Notes under the pieces: generated by a model
What the model was told of the DNA's origin: nothing
Databases searched by the model: none
The model's input: only the letters and a program-made list of their open reading frames with translations
Position numbers and translations under genes: made by a program
Assembly (NCBI GenBank): GCA_910586865.1
Contig: CAJUIY010000032.1
Location: 1-21,744, forward strand
Source of the DNA: an uncultured Bacilli bacterium
GTDB lineage: Bacteria; Bacillota_I; Bacilli_A; RF39; UBA660
DNA length: 21,744 bases
Reading direction: 5' to 3'
Shown here: positions 15,363 to 21,744 of the stretch, one piece after another
Position numbering within the stretch: the stretch's first letter is position 1
Layout: every line of letters begins with the position of its first letter

Positions 15363-16370
15363 CTAACTTTTATTTTTCTTTTCATAATTCCAAGCATCTC
15401 TTACCATATCTTCTAGTGAATATTGACAAGAAAAGCCTAATTCTTTTTTTGCTTTTGCTGGATTGCTGAAACACTCTGCGATGTCTCCTGGACGACGATT
15501 TACTATCTTATAATTAATTTTCACATGATTTACTTTTTCAAAGGTATGAATTAAGTCAAAAACACTATAACCGGTACCAGTTCCTAAATTATAGATAAAA
15601 AGACCTTTCTTTTCTTTTTCTAATTTTTCTAAGGCTTTCACATGACCGACTGCTAAATCTACTACATGAATATAGTCTCTCACACCAGTTCCATCTTTCG
15701 TTTTGTAATCATCCCCAAACACTTGTAAACATTCTAATTCTTTACTCGCTACTTTTGAGATATAAGGCATTAAATTCGCTGGTATTCCATTTGGATTTTC
15801 TCCAATCAGACCTGATTTGTGAGCACCAATAGGATTAAAATATCTTAAGATACAAATAGCAAAACTTGAATCTGCTTGGTATAAATCTTTTAATATTTGT
15901 TCAACAAAAAGCTTACTAGTTCCATAAGGATTGGTCGTACCGCCAGTATCATCCTCCTCGGTAATTGGAACTTTTTTTGGACTTCCATAGACGGTTGCAC
16001 TACTACTGAAAACGAGTCTTTTACAACCAAATTTCTTCATAACCTTTAATAAATTTAGTACTGAAGAGACATTATTCGTATAATATTCAATTGGCTTTTC
16101 TACCGATTCCCCTACGGCTTTATAAGCAGCAAAGTCAAGTACACAATCAATCGAATGAGTACGAAAAAGAGACATTAAGAATTTCTCATCTAACATATCT
16201 CCCTCATAAAAGATCATATTCTGATTTGTGATGAGTCCAATATTATCTAAAACTTCTTTTTTACTATTACTAAAATTATCAATTCCAATAACCTCATACC
16301 CACTATTTAATAATTCTACACAGGTATGACTTCCGATATAACCACAACAACCCGTTACTAATACTTTCAT
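15363..16370 (-). CDS. galE: UDP-glucose 4-epimerase
   Basis: A 335-residue extended short-chain dehydrogenase that interconverts UDP-glucose and UDP-galactose (and in some species the N-acetyl forms), feeding surface polysaccharide or galactose metabolism. The NAD-binding GxxGxxG motif is GCCGYIG at residues 7-13 (usually GGAGYIG). Catalytic residues are Ser124 in FSSSATVYG and Tyr149/Lys153 in NPYGTSK. LRYFNPIGAH, GVRDYIHVVDLA and RRPGDIAE are typical. The ATG follows TTGGAGAGTGTAG. Position before femX suggests an envelope-precursor role, though that is inference. The sugar-binding loop does not settle whether GlcNAc is also accepted. Confidence 0.94.
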   Translation of the reverse strand: MKVLVTGCCGYIGSHTCVELLNSGYEVIGIDNFSNSKKEVLDNIGLITNQNMIFYEGDMLDEKFLMSLFRTHSIDCVLDFAAYKAVGESVEKPIEYYTNNVSSVLNLLKVMKKFGCKRLVFSSSATVYGSPKKVPITEEDDTGGTTNPYGTSKLFVEQILKDLYQADSSFAICILRYFNPIGAHKSGLIGENPNGIPANLMPYISKVASKELECLQVFGDDYKTKDGTGVRDYIHVVDLAVGHVKALEKLEKEKKGLFIYNLGTGTGYSVFDLIHTFEKVNHVKINYKIVNRRPGDIAECFSNPAKAKKELGFSCQYSLEDMVRDAWNYEKKNKS

Positions 16371-16386
16371 CTACACTCTCCAATCA

Positions 16387-16414
16387 TTTTTATTTTACCA
16401 TTATTTTATGTCAA
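16387..16414 (-). promoter_or_regulatory. Probable promoter of galE-femX
   Basis: A perfect TTGACA at 16409-16414 is followed 16 bases later by TAAAAA. An alternative -10, TGGTAAAAT (extended, 16392-16400), lies too close to that -35 but could act alone. The exact start is therefore ambiguous. Confidence 0.45.
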
Positions 16415-16425
16415 TTACTAGCACC

Positions 16426-16455
16426 ATTTAACATTTATACATTTAACATTTATAC
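16426..16455. repeat. 15-bp tandem duplication across a stop codon
   Basis: ATTTAACATTTATAC occurs twice head to tail. One copy contains the last codons and stop of the COG2509-type flavoprotein gene; the other follows directly and repeats the same end sequence outside the reading frame. It looks like a recent slippage duplication and leaves the protein intact. Confidence 0.9.
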
Positions 16456-18023
16456 TTTTTTATAATTTCTAAAAATACTTTCACTCCATCCATTGCAGAA
16501 GTCGTAATTCCACCAGCATACCCAGCTCCTTCTCCACATGGATAGATTCCAAAGATACTAGATTCTAGGTTTTCGCATCTTTCTATTCGAACTGGAGAAG
16601 AAGTTCTGGATTCTACTCCTGCAACAATAGCATCCCCTCTATTGAAGCCTTTCAACTTCGTATCAAAATAATCAATCCCTTCTTTCAAGGATTTGGATAT
16701 TTCTTCTGGAAATAATTCATTTAGATTGGCAAAAGAATAATCTCCTTTAAAAATTGGTTTCACTCCGAAAAACTCTTTCGATTCTTTCCCTTCTTTAAAA
16801 TCTTGATATAATTGGACTGGGATTTTCCCCTTACCTAACTGATAAGCTTTTTTCTCTAACTCTTCTTGAAAATACATTCCATCTAATACACCATTTCCAT
16901 AATCTTTTGGAGTTACCGTAACAACAATCGCACTATTACTATTTTTCGCATCTCTTTTATGATTACTCATTCCATTAATGACTAATTGCTCAAGAAAAGA
17001 AGAAGAATTGATGACATATCCTCCTGGGCACATACAAAAAGAATAAACTCCTCTTTTGTTTTTGGTTTGATAGGTTAATTTATAACTAGCTGGATATAAT
17101 TCTTTACAATCGCCATATTGATTCTTATTAATCATCTCTTGCGGATGAGAGATTCGAACGCCTACAGCGAATGGTTTGGAACTCATTTTTAACTTTCTAT
17201 CGTATAGCATTTTAAAAGTATCTCTTGCTCCATTTCCAATCGCTAAAACTAATAAACTACAAAAAATCCATTCGTTATTATTGACTTGGATTCTTTTAAT
17301 TTTTGAAGACTCCACTTCGATATCGGTTAATTTCGTAGAAAAGCGAAACTCACCTCCATAAGAAATGATTTTTTTTCTGATATTTACCATAATATTTTGA
17401 AGGAAATCGGTTCCAATATGAGGTTTGTTTTGATAAAGAATTTCTTTGGGAGCTCCATTTTCTACTAATATATGAAATACTTCCTTCATCAAATTCTTTT
17501 TATCCTTTACTAACGTATTTAATTTTCCATCTGAAAAAGTACCAGCTCCCCCTTCTCCAAACGGTACATTAGTAGATACATCTAGTTTTCCTGTTTGAAA
17601 AAACTCTTCCACTTTCTCTACTCTTTGTTCCATTTGTTCTCCTCGTTCAATTAAGAGTGGTTGGTAGCCATACTTTGCCAAAAAGTAAGTACAAAATAAT
17701 CCAGCGGGACCACTTCCGACAACAATAGGACGATAAGATAACGATTCCTTACCTGTTATTTCTATTTCCAACTTATGATTTGTTATTTTAGAAACGTTCT
17801 TATCTTTTACTCTTTTCCAAAAAGAATCTTCGCTCTCTAATGAAAATTGAACCTCATAGACATAATAGATTTCTTCTTTTTTTCTCGCATCAATCGACCG
17901 TTTGGTAATTTCAAAATCATGTATTACTTCCTCCGTTAAATGATATTTCTTTCTTATTTTTTTCTTTAAAAATGAAAGAGAATCTTCTTCTACTTTTACC
18001 TTTATTTGCCTAATTTGAATCAC
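16443..18023 (-). CDS. FAD-dependent oxidoreductase of the COG2509 type
   Basis: A 526-residue flavoprotein of the uncharacterised 'FAD-dependent dehydrogenase' family. An N-terminal domain of about 95 residues (with KRSIDARKKEEIYYVYEV) precedes the FAD Rossmann motif GSGPAGL (about 103-109) and LLIERG. Then come VPFGEGGAGTFSDGKL, the CMCPGGYVI segment and the C-terminal FAD-contact region PCGEGAGYAGGITTSAMDG. All fit the family closely; the physiological substrate is unknown. The GTG at 18023 is proposed as start because AAGGAG lies eight bases before it; another GTG three codons upstream is possible. The start lies inside the preceding HI0933-type gene (14-base overlap), so the two are coupled. 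Confidence 0.88.
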   Translation of the reverse strand: MIQIRQIKVKVEEDSLSFLKKKIRKKYHLTEEVIHDFEITKRSIDARKKEEIYYVYEVQFSLESEDSFWKRVKDKNVSKITNHKLEIEITGKESLSYRPIVVGSGPAGLFCTYFLAKYGYQPLLIERGEQMEQRVEKVEEFFQTGKLDVSTNVPFGEGGAGTFSDGKLNTLVKDKKNLMKEVFHILVENGAPKEILYQNKPHIGTDFLQNIMVNIRKKIISYGGEFRFSTKLTDIEVESSKIKRIQVNNNEWIFCSLLVLAIGNGARDTFKMLYDRKLKMSSKPFAVGVRISHPQEMINKNQYGDCKELYPASYKLTYQTKNKRGVYSFCMCPGGYVINSSSFLEQLVINGMSNHKRDAKNSNSAIVVTVTPKDYGNGVLDGMYFQEELEKKAYQLGKGKIPVQLYQDFKEGKESKEFFGVKPIFKGDYSFANLNELFPEEISKSLKEGIDYFDTKLKGFNRGDAIVAGVESRTSSPVRIERCENLESSIFGIYPCGEGAGYAGGITTSAMDGVKVFLEIIKKYKC

Positions 18024-19227
18024 TACTAGCACTCCTTCCTGCTAACATACCACTAATCCAAGCAAATGTTAAATTATATCCTCCACAAATACCATCGACA
18101 TCTAGGACTTCTCCTGTGATATACAGATTCTTTACTTTAAGAGAGGCCATTGTTTGGATATCTACTTCTTCTAAAAAAACGCCACCAACAGCTACTTGAG
18201 CAGAGGAAAAATCATTGGTTGCCACAATAGGAAAAGAAAATTTTTTTAGAGTCATAAATAATTGATTCTTTTCTATCTTTGTTAATTCTTTATATTTTTT
18301 AGAAGGAGGAATCGAAAGGTTTGTTAAAAGAGTCGCAATTAACTTAGGAGAAAGCACCCCTTCTAACAGATTATAACAAGTTCGGTTTCCTAGTAAGTGG
18401 TAACGTTCTTCTAAAAAATCTTCTATTCTATCAATCATTGGTAAAAAATCAATTTCTACTTTCATCGAATGATGTTGATACAATCCAAGGGATACTTCCC
18501 TACTAATATTAAAGGTACAAATTCCACTAATTCCATAATTTGTCAATTGGATTTCTCCTTCTTCTTCTTTTATCAAAGATTTGTTTTCATATAAAGATAA
18601 TTTTACCTGTGTACGAATACCAGCCCAATCTTTCAAGTAGGGTCCTTTTCCCTTTAATTGTACTAAAGATGGCAAAACAGGTCGAATATGATGCCCTAAG
18701 TTTTCTAGTAATTGATAACTATTAATCTCTTTGATATTAGAAAAGGATGCGAAAGATCCAGTAGAAACAATCACTTTATCGGCTACTACTTTTTGATGAT
18801 TCGTCTTTATTACAAACTGATTCTCTTTCTTTTCTAAACTCGTAACCCTACAATCTGTGATTACTTTAATCCCTAATTCTTTTACTTTTAACAAGAAAGC
18901 ATTCTTGATACTAACTGCTTGATTTGAATTAGGATAATAATAGCCATCTCTTTTCCTAGGGAAGATTCCAAGTTCTTTAAAAAATTGTAAGACATTTTCT
19001 AAATTTTCTTTGGTAATAATATCATTTAATAATGCTTGGTTACTAGAATGATAATATTCTATTTTTTGATTCTCATTGTAATAATTGCATCTTCCATTTC
19101 CTGTTTTTAATAATTTTTTTAAGCATTCTTTTTCTCTTTCCAAAACAAGGACTTCATTTTCTTTTGTTTTGGCATGAATAGCACTAACAATACCAGAAGC
19201 TCCTCCTCCAATGACAACTATCTTCAT
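18010..19227 (-). CDS. HI0933/BaiN-family flavoprotein
   Basis: A 405-residue NAD(P)/FAD-dependent oxidoreductase of the HI0933-like (YhiN/BaiN) family. The FAD motif GGGASG is at residues 7-12, the family hallmark TGNGRCN at 42-48, and FPRKRDGYYYP near 90-100. The C-terminal block GGVFLEEVDIQTM, then GEVLDVDGICGGYNLTFAW, is diagnostic. Members have been linked to bile-acid or sulfane-sulfur chemistry in some species, which cannot be inferred here. Three possible starts lie close together; the ATG at 19227 is favoured because AGGTGAT precedes it. It overlaps the following flavoprotein gene by 14 bases. Confidence 0.9.
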   Translation of the reverse strand: MKIVVIGGGASGIVSAIHAKTKENEVLVLEREKECLKKLLKTGNGRCNYYNENQKIEYYHSSNQALLNDIITKENLENVLQFFKELGIFPRKRDGYYYPNSNQAVSIKNAFLLKVKELGIKVITDCRVTSLEKKENQFVIKTNHQKVVADKVIVSTGSFASFSNIKEINSYQLLENLGHHIRPVLPSLVQLKGKGPYLKDWAGIRTQVKLSLYENKSLIKEEEGEIQLTNYGISGICTFNISREVSLGLYQHHSMKVEIDFLPMIDRIEDFLEERYHLLGNRTCYNLLEGVLSPKLIATLLTNLSIPPSKKYKELTKIEKNQLFMTLKKFSFPIVATNDFSSAQVAVGGVFLEEVDIQTMASLKVKNLYITGEVLDVDGICGGYNLTFAWISGMLAGRSASSDSN

Positions 19228-19252
19228 TCTCATCACCTAATTCCTATCTATC

Positions 19253-19261
19253 ATTTTATCA
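19253..19261 (-). promoter_or_regulatory. Possible extended -10 promoter of the flavoprotein pair
   Basis: TGATAAAAT on the minus strand fits an extended -10, about 26 bases before the preferred start codon. No good -35 is seen 17 bases upstream, so confidence is limited. Confidence 0.35.
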
Positions 19262-19301
19262 CGTAATATTACTTTTTAAATAGAAAAATAGGTAGAAAGT
19301 A

Positions 19302-20165
19302 TTACTTTTTTACTAATATTTTGACTTCCGCAGACCAAGATGATGGTACTAATCGATAATTTTCTGCTAGCCTATAAAGGTCAGCCCCTAGGAATTCATT
19401 TGGAATAGATGGTTGAAATAGTTTCCATACTTTATGTTGAATGTTGACATCTTCTAATTGAATAATCGAGAAAATATCATCAAAAGTAACGACTCTCCTA
19501 GTTACTGGATTTAATCGATTAATGGAAGCTAAATCAATTCCAAATACGTCTACAAAATATAGAAAAATGGCACTTTTAACGTCTAATTCTTTGGAAAATA
19601 AATTAGATTTTTCATCATAGTATTTATCTGTTAATACTTCTTTAGGCATTCCTAAAAAATCAGAGTAACCAACTGCTGGCATTTCTTTTATTTGCAAGCC
19701 ATCATAATCAAGAAAGAAAACTTTTCCTTCCTTCGTAATTCGAATATTTTCTGTGGTACACAAATCAGGAAATACCATGCCAAGCTCATTTCCAACTTTG
19801 ATATTGTCTTCTATTTGAGAATGTAATTTAGCATAAGACAACAAATCAAAGATATCCTCATAATAATCGGTAAAATCAACACCTGAAATTTCTGGCATTG
19901 TATAAGCAATAACTATTCCATTTTCCTCTAACATTCTAGTAGGTAGCGAAAAGCGATGGAAGGTTGTTAAATTTTTCACTTCCTCTAATCTCGTTTCTAA
20001 ATCATATCCTGTATTTGATATTCTTTCTAATAACTCCGTATCTAGTATTTTTAACAATTCTTTCGTAGGAAGTTTTATGAGAGTGGTATCTTTACCTCTT
20101 TTTAATAATTGATAACTTTTATTTTCTTCTAGAAATTGGGCTAAGTTAGACTTAGGTATTTTCAT
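19302..20165 (-). CDS. Divergent protein-kinase-like protein
   Basis: A 287-residue soluble protein whose central motifs follow the order of the protein-kinase fold. A possible ATP-site Lys is in TTLIK (residue 31). A helix C-like segment is near 56-66, a hinge-like IAYTMPEISG near 86-95, a catalytic-loop equivalent FPDLCTTEN at 132-140 (Asp134, Asn140), a metal-loop equivalent FLDYDG at 151-156 and a helix F-like Asp195. The usual HRD or HGD is replaced by FPD, and no Gly-rich loop is obvious, so activity is uncertain; an aminoglycoside-phosphotransferase-like or pseudokinase role is possible. The ATG follows AAAGGA. A promoter (20193-20221) separates it from the RNA gene upstream. Confidence 0.65.
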   Translation of the reverse strand: MKIPKSNLAQFLEENKSYQLLKRGKDTTLIKLPTKELLKILDTELLERISNTGYDLETRLEEVKNLTTFHRFSLPTRMLEENGIVIAYTMPEISGVDFTDYYEDIFDLLSYAKLHSQIEDNIKVGNELGMVFPDLCTTENIRITKEGKVFFLDYDGLQIKEMPAVGYSDFLGMPKEVLTDKYYDEKSNLFSKELDVKSAIFLYFVDVFGIDLASINRLNPVTRRVVTFDDIFSIIQLEDVNIQHKVWKLFQPSIPNEFLGADLYRLAENYRLVPSSWSAEVKILVKK

Positions 20166-20192
20166 AACAAGAATCCTTTCTTTTTTCTAAAT

Positions 20193-20221
20193 ACATTACT
20201 ATTCTTTTAGCCAATTGTCAA
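20193..20221 (-). promoter_or_regulatory. Possible promoter of the kinase-like gene
   Basis: A perfect TTGACA is followed after 17 bases by TAATGT, which matches the -10 consensus only partly. It lies just after the RNA terminator, so the kinase-like gene need not depend on read-through. Confidence 0.5.
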
Positions 20222-20237
20222 ATAAACTCTATATCCA

Positions 20238-20271
20238 TAAAAAAGAAAAAGACTATGTTTTCCATAATCTT
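20238..20271 (-). terminator. Terminator of the structured RNA
   Basis: AAGATTATG and CATAGTCTT pair over nine positions (one wobble) around a GAAAA loop, followed on the minus strand by TTTCTTTTTT. It lies about 20 bases after the closing helix of the RNA and 73 bases before the kinase-like start codon. Confidence 0.85.
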
Positions 20272-20290
20272 GTAACCATTCAAATAAAAA

Positions 20291-20465
20291 GTCCAAAGAA
20301 GCGTCTTGGCAGACGATAAAACCTGAAATACTTCCCAGGTGGGTGTCCATACGCTACCTTTAGGATCCCTAAATCATTTAGGTATTCAACACCAGTAACA
20401 GATCCGAACTCCCGTATCGTCAATTTAGTCGGTTTTATAAGTTGCTAGTTTCGCATTCTCTAGAC
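20291..20465 (-). ncRNA. Structured non-coding RNA of unassigned family (about 175 nt)
   Basis: The predicted transcription start (20465) is the first base of a closing helix: GUCUAGAGAAUGCG (20465-20452) pairs with CGCUUCUUUGGAC (20303-20291), with one bulge and two wobble pairs. Inside are GACG/CGUC (20421-20418 with 20315-20312), AUACG/CGUAU (20417-20413 with 20353-20349), GGAUC/GAUCC (20405-20401 with 20367-20363), the hairpin CCUAAA/UUUAGG (20382-20368) and ACCUG/CAGGU (20340-20321). GGUGU (20393-20389) could pair with ACACC (20346-20342) as a pseudoknot. CGUCU can instead form a local CGUCU-GCCA-AGACG hairpin. A five-U run follows the closing helix and a full terminator lies downstream. 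No coding frame is seen. Candidates are a 6S-like, raiA-type or riboswitch-like RNA; none is established. Confidence 0.7.
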
Positions 20466-20471
20466 ATTTTT

Positions 20472-20501
20472 ATTATACCATAAGGAAGAGGATAAATTCA
20501 A
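20472..20501 (-). promoter_or_regulatory. Promoter of the structured RNA
   Basis: TTGAAT and a perfect TATAAT are 18 bases apart, with TGG before the -10 (extended -10). The seventh base after the -10 is 20465, exactly where the closing helix of the RNA begins. Confidence 0.75.
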
Positions 20502-20558
20502 ACAATTTTATTATTTTTTCATCCACTTACTTCACTATTATTTTCTTAGTGCATTTTC

Positions 20559-21356
20559 TCAGTTTGTATGATGTTTTTGAAAATAAGGAATCAAAGCGAA
20601 AATAATAGAGAGAACTATTAGAATAAAAGAACTAATGATATTAGGAATATGAGTATCTTCATTAGAAAGGGAAAATAAAAAATTACAAAAAGGATTCATG
20701 GTAGCTGTTAGAATGGCCATTAATAAAAAACCAAGTGCTACTTTATCATAACAATCTATTTTAGAAAAAATACTTACTAGCACCAAAATCCATAGAACGA
20801 TTAATACATATGTAGCAACAAAAACACTACCTAAAAACCATTTTCCTCCTACTACATTGTGAATAACAAATAGTAAACCATAAATGAAAAGAGAGAAAAT
20901 AGCAGTAACTTTTAACCATCTCATCTTATCCTTTTTTAAATAAAAGGGTAATGTAGTTAGGCAAAAAGAAATACCAATTCCAACGAAAACAATAAAAAAC
21001 CATGACAATCGATGTTCTATTACTAGATTGCAAATAAAGCAAGTTAAAATTCCAAGAACATATCCTATATTTAGAAAATATAAAATCCCCTTTTTTACTT
21101 TCCGAAACTTTTCTATCTCTTTTTTTTCATCACGAAAGACAAAATCATCACAAGCTGTAAAAAATTCATGTTCCGATATATTTAACGCCTCACAAAGGTT
21201 CGTAATCATAGTAATATCTGGATAGGTAATTCCTCTTTCCCATTTTGAAATCGTTGTTGGTATTACATACAACTTACTTGCTAATTCCTCTTGTGTTAAA
21301 TTTGCTTCTTTTCGCTTTTTTAAAATATACTTTCCGAAACTTTTCTTATCTTGCAT
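20559..21356 (-). CDS. Xre-family regulator with six membrane segments
   Basis: A 265-residue protein. The N-terminal Xre/Cro helix-turn-helix (about 7-65) includes TQEELASKLYVIPTTISKWE as the recognition region. A charged linker (RDEKKEIEKFRKVKKG) leads to about six hydrophobic segments between residues 88 and 260. Such membrane-bound Xre regulators are common in Firmicutes; they may sense envelope or small-molecule signals, but the ligand is unknown. The ATG at 21356 and a GTG directly before it are both possible; AAGGAG lies ten and seven bases upstream respectively. It ends with TGA. No clear terminator is seen between it and the RNA promoter. Confidence 0.85.
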   Translation of the reverse strand: MQDKKSFGKYILKKRKEANLTQEELASKLYVIPTTISKWERGITYPDITMITNLCEALNISEHEFFTACDDFVFRDEKKEIEKFRKVKKGILYFLNIGYVLGILTCFICNLVIEHRLSWFFIVFVGIGISFCLTTLPFYLKKDKMRWLKVTAIFSLFIYGLLFVIHNVVGGKWFLGSVFVATYVLIVLWILVLVSIFSKIDCYDKVALGFLLMAILTATMNPFCNFLFSLSNEDTHIPNIISSFILIVLSIIFALIPYFQKHHTN

Positions 21357-21380
21357 CACAAAATCACTCCTTACAAACCA

Positions 21381-21409
21381 ATTCTATTATTTATCATTAT
21401 TTTAGGCAA
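21381..21409 (-). promoter_or_regulatory. Promoter of the Xre-type regulator
   Basis: TTGCCT and TAGAAT are separated by 17 bases. The predicted start is near 21374, just before the AAGGAG ribosome site. Confidence 0.6.
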
Positions 21410-21425
21410 TGGCTTGTTAGGCTAG

Positions 21426-21680
21426 TTATCTATAATGATGTCCTCTTGATGAGTGATGCATTCCGCTACACCCGTATTCATAAGAATGGTAGCATCCTCT
21501 CCTTCCACAAGAGGGATAAGTCGTTTCTCTATCCTCATTCTTCTCTTCTACTTCTTTTTCATAATATGGACAATTTTCATAAGTACACCCTTCCTGTTGA
21601 TGATGAAAATGATCTGCATAAACATTTCCCCCTACAAGAAAACTGGTAACTATACTCCCTATTAATAAAATCTCTTTCAT
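21426..21680 (-). CDS. Small secreted Cys/His-rich protein
   Basis: An 84-residue protein with a likely signal peptide (hydrophobic 4-20, cleavage after VYA at 22). The mature part of about 62 residues carries five Cys (32, 37, 58, 63, 71) and eight His. Two CxxxxC pairs are present (CTYENC and CGRRGC), separated by an acidic EKEVEEKNED stretch, and the C-terminus is His/Arg-rich. Metal binding or disulfide bonding outside the cell is plausible, but no family was recognised. The ribosome site is weak: GAGGA lies 13 bases before the ATG, and an in-frame stop just upstream rules out an earlier start. Opposite-strand frames here lack such features. Confidence 0.6.
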   Translation of the reverse strand: MKEILLIGSIVTSFLVGGNVYADHFHHQQEGCTYENCPYYEKEVEEKNEDRETTYPSCGRRGCYHSYEYGCSGMHHSSRGHHYR

Positions 21681-21702
21681 ATTTAACTAACATTCCTCGT
21701 AT

Positions 21703-21741
21703 AATCAATCTTATAGAAATTATTAATCTATTTGATTGATT
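21703..21741. repeat. 8-bp inverted repeat upstream of the small secreted protein gene
   Basis: AATCAATC (21703-21710) and GATTGATT (21734-21741) are exact inverted copies 23 bases apart. A weak promoter-like pair (TTAATA, 17 bases, TATACG) overlaps the left copy, so the repeat could be an operator. With arms this short and AT-rich, chance is possible. Confidence 0.35.
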
Positions 21742-21744
21742 CTT

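Noticed and set aside
16443..18032. Start of the COG2509-type gene at the upstream GTG (18032)
   Set aside because: That GTG overlaps the AAGGAG ribosome site; the GTG at 18023 has proper spacing.
20291..20465. Firm naming of the RNA as 6S, T-box, tmRNA, SRP RNA or 5S rRNA
   Set aside because: The T-box, tmRNA, SRP and 5S hallmark sequences are absent; a short resemblance to 5S (CCGAACTC on the plus strand) is not supported by the rest. 6S fits in size and closing helix but the branched interior does not clearly match.
20284..20470. Plus-strand orientation for the structured RNA
   Set aside because: The helices are symmetric between strands, but promoter and terminator are good only on the minus strand.
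20523..20558. Terminator after the Xre gene
   Set aside because: The CACTA/TAGTG stem is only five pairs with a nine-base loop and is not followed by a T-run.
20559..20561. TGA read as Trp (Mollicutes code)
   Set aside because: TGA terminates the Xre gene at a sensible point and Trp codons in the window are TGG, for example near the end of murB.
21245..21649. 134-residue plus-strand frame at the right end
   Set aside because: It runs opposite the start of the Xre gene and the small secreted protein gene, has no domain or ribosome site, and lacks the clear signal-peptide logic of the minus-strand frame.

Overview
The window looks like a chromosomal segment of a low-GC, walled member of the Bacillota (Bacilli side, possibly one of the uncultured gut lineages near Erysipelotrichales/RF39). 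The reasons are the AT-rich DNA, A/G-rich Shine-Dalgarno sites (AAGGAG, AGGTGAT), a Bacillus-type DnaB primosome protein, a YqfQ/VrrA-like protein, and a murG-murB-ftsQ-ftsA-ftsZ block. TGG encodes Trp, and TGA ends the gene at 20559, so the genetic code looks standard. All but one gene lie on the minus strand; the exception is the yqfQ-like gene at 5545-5898. No tRNA, rRNA, insertion sequence, prophage or CRISPR array was seen.

Layout, left to right (transcription mostly runs right to left). The first 536 bases hold no gene, only hairpins and, at the very edge, a Shine-Dalgarno site for a gene just outside. Next come an HD-domain hydrolase, a membrane-anchored TasA-like protein, dnaB, and a two-gene type IV pilus/competence unit (pilC-type then prepilin peptidase). 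A 323-base spacer carries a widely spaced inverted repeat, followed by the plus-strand yqfQ-like gene. A hairpin terminator shared with the convergent tcdA closes that part; tcdA is co-transcribed with an unrecognised gene.

The centre is cell division and wall synthesis. murG-murB-ftsQ form one unit ending in a terminator. ftsA-ftsZ follow from their own promoter and end in a terminator fused to the ftsZ stop codon. Upstream lie two more TasA-like membrane proteins, a FemX/MurM-type branch-peptide ligase and galE. mraY, murD, ftsW and murC, which often accompany these genes, are not in the window.

The right third has two overlapping flavoprotein genes (COG2509 type and HI0933 type), a divergent protein-kinase-like gene, a structured non-coding RNA, a Xre regulator fused to six membrane segments, and a small secreted Cys/His-rich protein.

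The most interesting item is the RNA at 20291-20465 (minus). It has a strong promoter whose predicted start is the first base of its closing helix, several nested helices, a possible pseudoknot, two mutually exclusive pairings and its own terminator. I cannot assign it to a known family. Second is a set of three diverged TasA-like proteins sharing an unusual Cys-centred signature.
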